Assembly (NCBI GenBank): GCA_022821065.1
Contig: JAJEEK010000050.1
Span: 1-64,000 of the forward strand
Reading direction: 5' to 3'
DNA length: 64,000 nucleotides
Source of the DNA: Candidatus Poribacteria bacterium
Lineage (GTDB): Bacteria; Poribacteria; WGA-4E; WGA-3G
Every line of letters begins with the position of its first letter. Position 1 is the stretch's first letter. A program made the position numbers and the translations under genes. The notes under the pieces are model-generated. The model was not told the DNA's origin and searched no databases. It saw only the letters and a list, made by a program, of their open reading frames with translations. This document shows, piece after piece, positions 45,420 to 54,846 of the stretch.

Positions 45420-46373
45420 CTATTCCGATTCCGCATAAGGTTTTCCGAGTGCAAGTGGTGCCTCTGCACGTCCAACAAAACCCGCCAGGACAGCTAAGCA
45501 GAGAACATAAGGCAACATCAACCACAACTGGTATGGAATGTCCCACCCGAGTGCTTGGAACCGCGCATCAAGTGCCGACCCAAGTCCGAAGAGCAGCGCT
45601 GCACCGCATGCCTTCACAGGATGCCATTTCCCAAAGATGACGATCGCCAAAGCGATGAACCCACGTCCGACGGTCATACCCGGTGTAAAATACGGGACAT
45701 CCGCCAGTGAAAGATAGCCGCCTGCCATACCCGCCATCGTACCCGCGAATAACAGACAAAGCGTCCGTAAACGGAGGACATTAGAACCGACAGTCGCAAT
45801 CGCTTTCGGATGCTCGCCACACGCTCGTATCCGCAGCCCGAGTTGTGTATGATAGAGGAAAAAATAGACACACGGCAGCAGTAGAAATGTGATGAAGACC
45901 AGAATATTGTGTGAAAACAACGCACGTCCAAGAAAAGGGATTTTAGAAAGGAGTGGGATGTCAATCTGCTGAAACGCCGGAACGCCTTGTGCGATCCCTG
46001 TCACACCAAAGAGCCGTTGATAGATGACCTCTGTTAAACCCAACGCCAGAAGCGTCATTGCCGTGCCGATGATAACTTGGTCGCCACGCAGTCGGATAGC
46101 AAATAAAGCAAAAAGAGCTGCAGCGACAAGTCCACCGAGTCCCGCCATCAAAAGTCCAGCCCACGGTGCCATCATAACGAGTTCTGGCATGTAGATCATC
46201 GCTAATTTTTCCGCGTAGAAGGAACCTACCATCCCGAAAAACGCCCCGATGAGCATCATCCCTTCAATACCGATGTTAAGCACACCCGCACGTTGGGAAA
46301 TGACCTCACCTAATGCCGCAAGTAGGAGCGGTGTCGCTCCACGAATCGTTGCCGAAAGAATATCTTCAAACAT
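45420..46373 (-). CDS. ABC transporter permease, BmpD/NupQ-like
   Basis: 317 residues, about eight hydrophobic helices. N-terminal GEVISQRAGVLNIGIEGMMLIGAF and the later FTPGMTVGRGFIALAIVIFGKWHP are characteristic of the second permease of nucleoside/BMP-family ABC importers (NupQ, YufQ). Last gene of the minus-strand operon DUF6807-ATPase-permease-permease, but 395 bases after the first permease, a gap filled with repeats. Convergent with bamA. Confidence 0.85.
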   Translation of the reverse strand: MFEDILSATIRGATPLLLAALGEVISQRAGVLNIGIEGMMLIGAFFGMVGSFYAEKLAMIYMPELVMMAPWAGLLMAGLGGLVAAALFALFAIRLRGDQVIIGTAMTLLALGLTEVIYQRLFGVTGIAQGVPAFQQIDIPLLSKIPFLGRALFSHNILVFITFLLLPCVYFFLYHTQLGLRIRACGEHPKAIATVGSNVLRLRTLCLLFAGTMAGMAGGYLSLADVPYFTPGMTVGRGFIALAIVIFGKWHPVKACGAALLFGLGSALDARFQALGWDIPYQLWLMLPYVLCLAVLAGFVGRAEAPLALGKPYAESE

Positions 46374-46768
46374 AATTTTAACTATTAGGTTTCTGCTCGT
46401 TTTTCTCCGTTTTGACCGAAAATATCGTGCTTTTGTTCAATGACATTATCGTCGATATTTTCGGTCAAGAAAAACGGTTTTCTTTTAGGTTATTACGATA
46501 ATAGTAAATTCCGTAATTATTTGTACACGCGGTAGCGGGATCGTAGGGACTGGGGGATTTGGTCTGGGAATAGACCAAATCCATTCCTTGTATTACATGG
46601 GCATCCCCTACGAAGTTGTAATGTGGAGGTCCTATCGGGGCGTGCAAACATGTTCTTGGATTCCACTATAATTGTAAGTTTACTATAAATCCTGCTTACG
46701 GAAGGAAAACCGAAAGCCCCCCCATATCCCCCGCATGCGGGGGATATGGGGGCAACGAAAGCCGATGG
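46374..46768. repeat. Repeat-filled gap between the two permease genes
   Basis: 46414-46466 is a copy of the interrupted palindrome (GACCGAAAATATCG / CGATATTTTCGGTC, extended by TT/AA). 46556-46583 is an 11-bp stem GGATTTGGTCT/AGACCAAATCC. 46719-46752 is a 34-bp version of the GCATGC palindrome, flanked by CCGAAAGCC and CGAAAGCCGATGGC of the 7-mer type. No gene is seen. Confidence 0.8.
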
Positions 46769-47848
46769 CTATTCGGAGGATGAAGACTCACGTTTTCGGA
46801 AAAGCTGGATAGAACCGTAGCCGATAACAAATAGGAGGATCGTTGCTTGTATCACAAACGTCACTCTGTCAGAGATACCGACCTCGCGTTGCATACTATA
46901 GGAGCCGGTCGTCAACGCGCCAAATAGCAGCGCCGCCGCAACCGTTACCAAGGGGTTCAGTTTTGCCAACAAAGCGACAGCAATGGCTGTATAGCCATAT
47001 CCGGGTGAGAAGTTGAGAAATAGCCGACGTGTCAGTGCTGTCAGTTCAATTGCGCCGCCGAGACCTGCGAGTGCCCCACTGATAAAAAAGACACGGAGTG
47101 TGTTATGCACAGTTGAAATCCCTGCCGCTTCCGCTGCAGCTGCGCCCTCTCCAACAGCTCGGAGTTGGTAACCAAACGCTGTCCGAAAGAGGACAAACGT
47201 CAGGACAATCGCTAACACGACAGCGATAACAATGCCGAGATGTATCCGATGCGGTGGGAAAAGTCGAGGTAGGAAGACCCATTCCACAATCCGGTCGCTC
47301 TGCGGACCGCGCTGAGACGCCTCCTGTAGCGGTCCACCATCTATCATCATACTGACCAGATGGATAGCCACGTAGTTCAGCATAATCGTACTGATAACTT
47401 CGTTGACCCCGCGTGTCACCTTGAGGGCTGCGGGAATAAGTCCCCATATCCCACCCGCAAGCATCGAAAGAACCAGACACATCGGCACTGCAATCCATGT
47501 ACTTTCTGGAAACAGTGTGGCGAGTTTTGTGCCAAACCATGTCGCTGCCAATGCTCCCATTAGAAACTGCCCCTCGGCACCGATGTTCCATATTCCACAC
47601 CGAAACGCCATCGCGACGGAAAGTCCAGCCATCAGAAACGGCGTGCTTTTCACCAATGTTTCACCAAATTTTCGACTGTTCCCGAAGGCACCATTGATCG
47701 CCGCCTGATAAGCCGCTAACGGGTTATAGTTGCATAACAGCATTACAATGGCATTAACAACAAAAGCACTCGCCAGAATTATAACGGGTGCCGCCAGCCA
47801 ATGAATAACGTTGATCCTTTTTAATATCTCGCCTAATTTCGATATCAT
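46769..47848 (-). CDS. ABC transporter permease, NupP-like
   Basis: 359 residues with about nine membrane helices: LAAPVIILASAFVVNAIVML, the FRCGIWNIGAEGQFLMGALAA segment, and GLGGAIELTALTRRL followed by GYGYTAIAVALLAKLNPLVT, typical of the first permease in nucleoside/BMP-type importers. Its stop lies at the edge of 7-mer repeat DNA (GATGGCTATTCGG). 16 bases after the ATPase gene. Confidence 0.85.
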   Translation of the reverse strand: MISKLGEILKRINVIHWLAAPVIILASAFVVNAIVMLLCNYNPLAAYQAAINGAFGNSRKFGETLVKSTPFLMAGLSVAMAFRCGIWNIGAEGQFLMGALAATWFGTKLATLFPESTWIAVPMCLVLSMLAGGIWGLIPAALKVTRGVNEVISTIMLNYVAIHLVSMMIDGGPLQEASQRGPQSDRIVEWVFLPRLFPPHRIHLGIVIAVVLAIVLTFVLFRTAFGYQLRAVGEGAAAAEAAGISTVHNTLRVFFISGALAGLGGAIELTALTRRLFLNFSPGYGYTAIAVALLAKLNPLVTVAAALLFGALTTGSYSMQREVGISDRVTFVIQATILLFVIGYGSIQLFRKRESSSSE

Positions 47849-47864
47849 GTTTTCAAATTACCGT

Positions 47865-49511
47865 TCAGATTGTATCGGTTTCTCCGGTCATTAGCAACCC
47901 AATTGCTTCAATATCGTTGCGCTTTGTAGTGGCTTCAATCAACTTCCCTCTTGACATTACAAAGAGCCGATCACTCAATAGCAAAACCTCATCTAACTCT
48001 GTTGAAATGAGCAGCACAGATTTTCCTTGGTCGCGTTGTGCCAACAAATTCTCGTGTACATAACGAGCCGCGTTGACATCTAAACCGCGTGTTGGATTAA
48101 CAGCGATAAGTAGATCGGGGTGGAGCGAGATTTCGCGGGCGAGGACAACTTTCTGTTGATTGCCACCAGAGAGCGCAGCAGCGGGAATGTCAGCGATAGG
48201 CGGACGGATGTCGTAATCAGCGATGAGTTGCTCTGCTATGCCCTGTTTTTTGGTTTCGTTGAGGATATTCCAGCGTGCAGTCCTCTCCAAGTGTGTCACA
48301 TTCAGTAAAAGGTTCTCTGTAACCGAAAACGATGCGATAATGCCTGTCGTCTGTCTATCTTCAGGGATATAACCGACCCCGCGTTGCCGGACCGCTTTTG
48401 TCCCGTGTAGGTCGGCACCTAAAATTCTTATCGTTCCAGATGCGTGATGCCGTAAGCCCATGATCGCCTCGGCGAGTTCGCGCTGTCCATTGCCATCAAC
48501 GCCAGCGATTCCAACAATTTCACCGCGACGGGTTTCCATCGAGACATCCGAAACCGAGATTTCGTCTCGACTACCGAGTACGGTTAGATTTTCAAGTTGT
48601 AACACGCTGTCTGGTGCTTCACCTTCAATGTGTGTATCGGTTGAGCGTTCAACTTCACTTGGACCGAAAATATCGTGCTTTTGTTCAATGACATTATCGT
48701 CGATATTTTCGGTCCAATCCGATCCGATCATCTCTCTCGCGAGTTCGCGTGCTGTCATTTCACCTGTTGGGCCGAGATAAACCTTCTTGCCACGTCTTAA
48801 CACAGTAATCCTATCACTGATACTGAGTACCTCTTTCATTTTGTGGCTAATGAAGATAATCGCGCGACCATCGGCTTGGAGATTCCGCAGAATCGTAAAG
48901 AAGCCTTCTACTTCCTGTGGACTTAGAACAGCCGTCGGTTCGTCAAGGATGAGAATCCGAGCATCAACCGCCAGTGCCTTTAAAATTTCAACGCGTTGTT
49001 TCAATCCGACCGACAGGGTCCGTACAAGCGCAGTCGGATCAACAGTCAACCCGAACTGCTCAGAGAGTGCTTGCGTGATACGAATCGCTTCCTCTTTCTT
49101 GAATACAAATTTTCGCCACGATTTCTTGTCCGATCCGTTTGTAAAGACATTTCCTGTTGTGTTGGCACGCATTTGTCCAAGACTCAACGCGATGTTCTCA
49201 GCGACAGTGAGATTCTCAATCAGCATAAAGTGCTGATGCACCATGCCGATACCGCTCACAATTGCATCGCGCGGCGACTTAGCCTGTAACCTACGTTGCC
49301 AACCTTCACGATCCGTAACATAGATACGCCCTGCCGATGGTTGGTAAAGCCCATAGATAAGATTCATGAGTGTGGACTTACCCGCGCCGTTCTCACCTAA
49401 AATCGCGTGAATTTCACCCGCTTGCAGTTTAAAATCAACGCTGTCAACAGCGACGAAATCGCCGAAGGTTTTTGTGACATTCCGAAGTTCCAAGATATTT
49501 TCTTTTTCCAT
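47865..49511 (-). CDS. ABC transporter ATP-binding protein with two ABC domains (NupO-like)
   Basis: 548 residues. First ABC domain: GENGAGKSTLMNLIYGL (Walker A), LSVGLKQRVEILKALA (signature), ILILDEPTAVLSPQE (Walker B). Second domain: GVDGNGQRELAEAIMG (altered Walker A, normal for this family), LSGGNQQKVVLAREI, then NPTRGLDVNAARYV. Residues about 265-285 (WTENIDDNVIEQKHDIFGP) are coded by an interrupted palindrome and fall in the linker between the domains. The start codon directly follows the DUF6807 stop codon, implying translational coupling. Powers the importer formed with the two permeases. Confidence 0.9.
   Translation of the reverse strand: MEKENILELRNVTKTFGDFVAVDSVDFKLQAGEIHAILGENGAGKSTLMNLIYGLYQPSAGRIYVTDREGWQRRLQAKSPRDAIVSGIGMVHQHFMLIENLTVAENIALSLGQMRANTTGNVFTNGSDKKSWRKFVFKKEEAIRITQALSEQFGLTVDPTALVRTLSVGLKQRVEILKALAVDARILILDEPTAVLSPQEVEGFFTILRNLQADGRAIIFISHKMKEVLSISDRITVLRRGKKVYLGPTGEMTARELAREMIGSDWTENIDDNVIEQKHDIFGPSEVERSTDTHIEGEAPDSVLQLENLTVLGSRDEISVSDVSMETRRGEIVGIAGVDGNGQRELAEAIMGLRHHASGTIRILGADLHGTKAVRQRGVGYIPEDRQTTGIIASFSVTENLLLNVTHLERTARWNILNETKKQGIAEQLIADYDIRPPIADIPAAALSGGNQQKVVLAREISLHPDLLIAVNPTRGLDVNAARYVHENLLAQRDQGKSVLLISTELDEVLLLSDRLFVMSRGKLIEATTKRNDIEAIGLLMTGETDTI
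48659..48717. repeat. Interrupted palindrome copy inside the ABC ATPase gene
   Basis: GGACCGAAAATATCG (48661-48675) and CGATATTTTCGGTCC (48701-48715), extended by TT/AA to 59 bases; the 25-base interior is the same as at 46.43 kb. Read antisense to the tamB copy, in a different frame, without stops. Confidence 0.9.
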
Positions 49512-50366
49512 CTACAGCAGGCACCATTTTTCCGCGCGCGCGGGTGTTAGTTCTCCATCGTAAGCGATAACCCGAAGCGAAACTGTCCAACTATCACCTT
49601 CAGGTGTTGATACGGAACCTGTCCACGTCGGGTTATAGAGTGCCATCCCGTAATCCCGAATGAACCACGGCCCCCGAATGCCTTCATTAAGGATGCTCAT
49701 AAAGACACCGAACGCGCCATGCCCGGTTAACGTGTTTTGATAGGCAACGAAATCCGATTCGCCTTCGTGGACGACCTCAACACCGCCACTACGTCCGTTG
49801 TCCCCGATCACAATACCGCCCATCATAGGCAGAAGTCTCGGTTCAACACGGATACCGACGCTCCCAAACTTCGTTTGTGGGTAAGTCGCGGCACCGTAAG
49901 ACGCGATCTTCTCACTCGTCATATCGCAGACCGTAGCATCCGCACACGTGTAGAGGTTAACCGTCCGAATTTCGTCAATTAACGGTTCCTCATTTTCATC
50001 GCGCCAGACAACCTTCTGAACGAATTGGATACCATCGGCGTGTGGCGTAATGTCAACCTCTTTCTGTGTGTCCATCCGTCCCAATTTCTCAAAGACTTTA
50101 TCTGTCCAAGAGCGACGGGGTGGCGATGCCCAAAAACCTGCTTCCCTATCACCAACCTGAACCGGTCCCTGACCGACAAAAATACCGTTGTGGAACGGGT
50201 GATCAAAGGCAAATTCTTGAACGACAGTGTGTCCGGCAGGTGTGTAGAACGGAAAGACAAACGGACGATAAAAATTCGCGCCTACGCCACCTAAACACCT
50301 CCCGGTATTGCTGCCAACAACCAGATGTGTTTTTGCATTTACTTTAACTTCAAAAATGTTTTCCAT
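49512..50366 (-). CDS. DUF6807 (PmoA-like) family protein
   Basis: 284 residues from ATG 50366 (GGGGA upstream). FYRPFVFPFYTPAGHTVVQEF, then FDHPFHNGIFVGQGPVQVG, WTDKVFEKLG and SRNPxW-like MALYNPTWTGSVSTPEGDSW place it in the DUF6807/PmoA-like family of beta-sandwich proteins. These are often encoded with oxidoreductases and sugar-degrading enzymes; no activity is established that I know of. No signal peptide. First gene of the transporter operon, coupled to the ATPase, which suggests it acts on the imported compound. Confidence 0.75.
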   Translation of the reverse strand: MENIFEVKVNAKTHLVVGSNTGRCLGGVGANFYRPFVFPFYTPAGHTVVQEFAFDHPFHNGIFVGQGPVQVGDREAGFWASPPRRSWTDKVFEKLGRMDTQKEVDITPHADGIQFVQKVVWRDENEEPLIDEIRTVNLYTCADATVCDMTSEKIASYGAATYPQTKFGSVGIRVEPRLLPMMGGIVIGDNGRSGGVEVVHEGESDFVAYQNTLTGHGAFGVFMSILNEGIRGPWFIRDYGMALYNPTWTGSVSTPEGDSWTVSLRVIAYDGELTPARAEKWCLL

Positions 50367-50607
50367 AATTCCCCATTTGAGCAAGTTTCAAATAACTCTA
50401 AAAAGTATATGCTATTTATTTTAGAATGTCAACAAATTATGTAGCATCCCATCAGCATTTACGGACACAAACTGTATCTCTTCCTTATAGATTTTACCGA
50501 TATTCCGCTTCGCCGATGGCGTTTGGAACCACGCCTCTTGCAGGACATACCGGTTGAAAACCAGTGCGCTGAGTACCAAATATCCTCATTTGAAATACCA
50601 TTAACAC
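50367..50607. other. Divergent intergenic region upstream of transporter operon and binding-protein gene
   Basis: No gene accepted. A GGCGT/ACGCC hairpin lies at about 50519-50535, and a minus-strand opening of about 35 codons spans 50500-50610. No tRNA: a possible anticodon-like stem near 50553-50569 lacks D- and T-arms. Confidence 0.4.
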
Positions 50608-50637
50608 TTTACATTTTTCGCTCAAATGTGCTATACT
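50608..50637 (+). promoter_or_regulatory. Promoter of BMP-family binding protein gene
   Basis: TTTACA (50608-50613), 18-bp spacer, TATACT (50632-50637), about 41 bases before GTG 50679. Confidence 0.6.
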
Positions 50638-50678
50638 TTAAAATTGAACATACTATTTGTAAAGGAGAAATTATAGAC

Positions 50679-51743
50679 GTGAAACAGACATCTTATAATT
50701 TACGAAATAACATAGCAATCTACGGGCTACTTTTGTGCCTTTTCGCAATCGGATTTACACTGGTTGCGAGTATGGATCTCGACGCAAAAGGACATGAGAA
50801 ATTCAAGGTTGCAATGCTTCTACCGGGTTCAATTAGTGATGCTGGATGGAACGCTTTGGCTTATGAAGGTCTTGTAGCGATCGAAAAGGAACTCAGCGCA
50901 GAAATCAGCCATGCTGAAACACGAACCCCATCGGATCAAGAAGAACAATTCCGTTCTTATGCCCTCGACGGTTACAACTTGGTCTTCGGACACGGATACG
51001 AGTTTCAAGACCCCGCGAAAGCCGTCGCTTCCGACTTTCCAGAGACGATTTTTATCACCTCCTCTGGCGGCACCATCACCGACAACATTTCGCCAGTTAA
51101 CTTCCGCGTTGAAGAACCTGCTTACCTTTTAGGGATGATGGCAGGAATGATGACGAAAACCAATAAACTCGGCGTGATGGGCGGACAGAATATCCCGTCT
51201 GTGAATAGCACATTTATGGCATTTGAAGGCGGTGCGAAAAGTGTGAACGCCGAAGTAGAGGTATCTTGGGTATACGTCGGTAATTGGGAAGACATCGGTA
51301 AAGGAAAGGAACTCGCACTCGCACAAATTAACGAAGGCGTTGACTTTATCTTTCCCAATGCCGACGCTGCCGGCCTCGGTGCTTATGAGGCAGCTGAGAT
51401 TTTTAACAAATCCGAAACCGCCAAACAAGACGAAAGACTGGTGTATACCTTCGGCGCAAATCGCGACAAGAGCGACATCTCTCCAACTGTAATTGCGAAT
51501 GCCGTGATTACACCGAACGCTTTTGTGCGAATTGCTAAGATTATCAAGGATGGCGAATTCAAGTCGCAAGTCTATACTTTCAACATGTTGACGGACGAAG
51601 CGATCACCCTCACCTACAGTCCCGCCTGGAAAGATAAGATCCCAGAAGATGTCCAAAAAGCCGTTGAAGAAGCAAAAGCCAAAATCCTTGCAGGTGAGTT
51701 GAAAGTGCCACAAATCGACTTCACCGAAAAGGAAGAGGAATAG
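50679..51743 (+). CDS. BMP-family (PnrA/Med-like) substrate-binding protein
   Basis: 354 residues from GTG 50679, with AAAGGAG at 50661-50667. An N-terminal hydrophobic segment (about 11-31) is followed by KVAMLLPGSISDAGWNALAYEG, the typical BMP start, then DLVFGHGYEFQDPAKAVASDFPE-like and LGMMAGMMTKTNKLGVMGG. Such proteins bind purine nucleosides or related ligands. There is no convincing lipobox (LLLC only), so it is soluble or N-terminally anchored. It diverges from the permease/ATPase/DUF6807 operon, which is the probable partner. Confidence 0.88.
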   Translation: MKQTSYNLRNNIAIYGLLLCLFAIGFTLVASMDLDAKGHEKFKVAMLLPGSISDAGWNALAYEGLVAIEKELSAEISHAETRTPSDQEEQFRSYALDGYNLVFGHGYEFQDPAKAVASDFPETIFITSSGGTITDNISPVNFRVEEPAYLLGMMAGMMTKTNKLGVMGGQNIPSVNSTFMAFEGGAKSVNAEVEVSWVYVGNWEDIGKGKELALAQINEGVDFIFPNADAAGLGAYEAAEIFNKSETAKQDERLVYTFGANRDKSDISPTVIANAVITPNAFVRIAKIIKDGEFKSQVYTFNMLTDEAITLTYSPAWKDKIPEDVQKAVEEAKAKILAGELKVPQIDFTEKEEE

Positions 51744-51783
51744 TCTCCGAAAAGTATGTAATTCTGTGTTTGGAGTATACACC

Positions 51784-54480
51784 ATGACGCGTGAAATGGA
51801 AATTGATGGGATCAAAGTTACCTTCTCCGAAGGTGAAACCATTCTTGAAATCGCACAACACCATCAAAATGAGATTCCGACGCTCTGCTACGACCCAAGG
51901 CTTGAACCTTTCGGCGGTTGTCGTCTCTGCATCGTTGAATTAGAAGGGGCGCGGAATCCTGTCGCATCCTGTACAACAAAAGCGACCCCCGGAATGGTCG
52001 TGCGGACAACAACCGATACGATAGAAGCGTATCGGAAGACGCTGCTGGAGATGGTTATCAGCGAGAATCGTGAAGTGGATGTGTCTCCGTTGCGCGGTTA
52101 TGCCGCTGGTGAACTCGCGGACCTTCGCGATAAGTACACAATAGACGGGACCCGTATGACAGGTGCGAAATCGGGGACGCGTAAAACCGATGAGAACCCA
52201 TTTATCCTCAGAGACTATGAACTCTGCATTTCCTGTTATCGCTGCGTCCGCGTCTGTGCTGAACAAGAGGGTGACCACGCGATTAACGTCATGAACCGCG
52301 GCTTTCATACACAGATTACGACGGAGTTCGATGGGCTTCTCAAGGATTCCGCCTGCACGTTCTGTGGACAGTGTATCCAGACCTGTCCGACCGGGGCACT
52401 TGGTGATAAAAAGGCACTCCGCGCAGCTGATGCGGTGACGGATGCGGCTCCTGATAAAACCCGAACTATCTGTCCGTATTGCGGTGTCGGTTGTTCGGTT
52501 GATATATTGACGAAGGACGATAAGATTGTCGGCATCCATCCTGCTATGGACGGACCTGCGAATCAGGGAGCGCTCTGTGTTAAAGGTCAGTTCGCTTACG
52601 ACTTCGTGCAGCATCCGGATCGCTTGAAAACGCCACTCGTCCGTGGTGCCGATGGCGAACTCCACGAAGCGACATGGGACGAGGCGTTGAACAAAGCCGC
52701 TGATGGATTTCGGAAAGTCCATGCTGAACACGGTAGACATAGCGTCTACGGCATCGCCTCTGGACGCGCACCGAGTGAAGCCGCGTACCTCATGCAAAAA
52801 TTTATCCGCGTGGGGTTCGGTACCAACTACATTGACAATTGCAGCCGTGCCTGACACGCGCCGACCGTTGCCGGTCTGGCAGCGACAATTGGACGTGGTG
52901 CGATGTCCAACCCGCTCGTCGATATGCAGAAACCGGAAGTCATCTTCTGTATCGGCACAAATATGACCGAATGCCACCCTGTTGCAGCAACGGGGCTTAA
53001 GAAGGCAATCGCCCGTGGCGCGAAACTCATCGTAGCGGATCCGAGGCGTATCGGGTTGGCGGAGTTGTCGCATCTCTATCTACCGCTCCGCGTCGGCTCC
53101 GACACAGCACTGCTCCTCGGCATGGCACACGTCATCGCCCGTGAAGGCTTGATTGACGAGGACTTCATCGAAAAACGCACAACCGGGTTTGACGAATTCT
53201 TTGAACATATCAGTCAGTGGACACCGGAATGGGCGGAAACGATTACAGGTGTCCCAGCAAAGGACATTGAAACCGCTGCGATGTGGTACGGAAAAGCAGA
53301 TAAGGGTGCTATCTACTACACACTCGGAATCACGGAGCATATCTGCGGCGTTGAGAACGTGCAGAGTCTATGTAACATCGCCTTGATGACGGGTAACGTC
53401 GGGCGCGAGGGAACCGGTATCAATCCGATGCGTGGGCAAAACAACATCCAAGGTGCAGGAGACAGCGGTGCACTCCCAAACAACTACCCCGGTTTCCAGA
53501 GTGTTACCGATCCGAAATATCAAGCGAAATTCAAAGCAGAATACGGTAGAGAAGTCGATTTAGAGAAGGGCATTACCAAAGTAACCGCTTTAGAACTTTG
53601 CGGCGAAAGCATCCATGCGATGCTGATTGACGGTGAAAACACGTTGCTCTCCGACCCAGATCGCGAGCATTGTGAACATGCACTTCGCTCACTGGATCAC
53701 CTCGTTGTTGTAGATATATTCCTCACGGAGACGGCTGAACTCGCCGATGTCGTGCTACCAGCGACTGCATGGGGTGAAACGGATGGCGTATGCACGAACA
53801 CAGAACGTCGCGTCCAACGGGTACGCACGGCAGTATCGCCACCCGGTGTTGCAAAACCGGATTGGTGGATTATCTGCGAAATAGCACAACGGCTCGGATT
53901 TGAAGGTTTTGATTATCATGAACCGAAACCGATTTTCAATGAACTCTGTCGGGTTTCACCGATCTACGCAGGCTTAGATTGGGATCGTATCGAAAAAGGC
54001 GAATACCAATGGCCCGTGCCCCACAAAGGACATCCGGGGACCCCAATGCTCCATGAAGAAGAATTCGTTAACGGGCGCGGCATCTTTTCAAACGTCCATT
54101 ACCGAGACCCCGCGGAGACAATCAGTGATGAGTTCCCCGTATGGCTCACAACCGGCAGACGCTTAGCGTCCTATCACACACGGACACAAACCGGTAGAGC
54201 ACAGGGCATTGATTACCTCTTGCCAGAAGAATCGCTGGAAGTCAATCCTGCCGACATTGAGAGGTGGGAATTGACAGATGGCGAATGGTGTAAAATGAGT
54301 AGCGCGCGCGGGAGTATCAACATCAAAGTAAAAGCGAAGAACCGTTCACCGCGCGGTACCGTCTTCGCCAGCTTTAGTTTCGCGGATGTCCCAGTTAATC
54401 TATTGACAGGTTCAGGGTACGATCCGGTCACGCACACAGCTGAACTCAAAGTGTGTCCTGTCCGATTAGAACCACTTTAA
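51784..54480 (+). CDS. fdhA: Formate dehydrogenase alpha subunit, selenoprotein (Sec357)
   Basis: 898 residues when TGA 52852-52854 is read as selenocysteine; otherwise it looks like two genes (ending SRA, restarting MSNPL). N-terminal [2Fe-2S] ferredoxin domain with C35, C46, C49, C63. Next [4Fe-4S] clusters CISCYRCVRVC and CTFCGQCIQTCPTGAL, then the molybdopterin oxidoreductase CPYCGVGC cluster motif. The site NCSRAUHAPTVAGLAATIG matches FdhH-type enzymes, where Sec binds Mo/W. The C-terminal MoCo-binding domain has WLTTGRRLASYHTRTQTGR. No twin-arginine signal: cytoplasmic, probably NAD- or ferredoxin-linked. ATG 51784 follows GGAG at 51772-51775; GTG 51766 is less likely. Confidence 0.95.
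52855..52884 (+). promoter_or_regulatory. bSECIS hairpin of formate dehydrogenase
   Basis: Stem GTTGCC (52867-52872) / GGCAGC (52878-52883) with one G-T pair closes the loop GGTCT, the same apical loop as the E. coli fdhF SECIS, 18 bases after the TGA. Confidence 0.85.
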
Positions 54481-54492
54481 GACCTCTTAGAA

Positions 54493-54846
54493 ATGTATAT
54501 GAAAGACGTTATATGGGTTGCAGATTCTCGTGAACGCCTGCGGCAATTTCCGAAGGAGGCCAGACGAACAATCGGTAAAGCCTTAGAATACGCACAGCTC
54601 GGGGATAAACATCCAGCTGCCAAACCTATGCGGGGCCTCGGGACGGGGGTACAGCAGATTGTTGCCCGGCACTCTACCAATGCTTATCGGGCTGTTTACA
54701 CGGTTAGTATTCGAGAGCGAGTGTATGTATTGCATTGTTTTGAAAAAAAATCGACACGAGGGATAAGAACGCCGAAAAGAGAGATAGACCTTATCAAGCG
54801 ACGCTTAAAACGAGCAATAGAAACGGAGGCAGAATATGTGCAATGA
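54493..54846 (+). CDS. HigB/Gp49-like toxin (RelE superfamily)
   Basis: 117 residues. VADSRERLRQFPKEARRTIGKALEYAQLG and MRGLGTGVQQIVARHSTNAYRAVYTV, ending VYVLHCFEKKSTRGIRTPKREIDLIKRRL, are characteristic of Gp49-like/HigB ribosome-dependent mRNA endonucleases. It starts 12 bases after fdhA; a second ATG lies at 54499. The antitoxin gene overlaps its end by 11 bases, toxin-first order as in higBA. Confidence 0.85.
   Translation: MYMKDVIWVADSRERLRQFPKEARRTIGKALEYAQLGDKHPAAKPMRGLGTGVQQIVARHSTNAYRAVYTVSIRERVYVLHCFEKKSTRGIRTPKREIDLIKRRLKRAIETEAEYVQ

Noticed and set aside
50500..50580. Possible tRNA (anticodon-like stem-loop read on the minus strand, with a GGCGT/ACGCC hairpin downstream)
   Set aside because: No D-arm, acceptor stem or correctly sized T-loop can be formed around it; the minus strand also reads as a short open frame there.
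52903..54480. Separate second molybdopterin oxidoreductase gene
   Set aside because: It is the continuation of the formate dehydrogenase after the Sec codon; the alignment around the TGA is uninterrupted.
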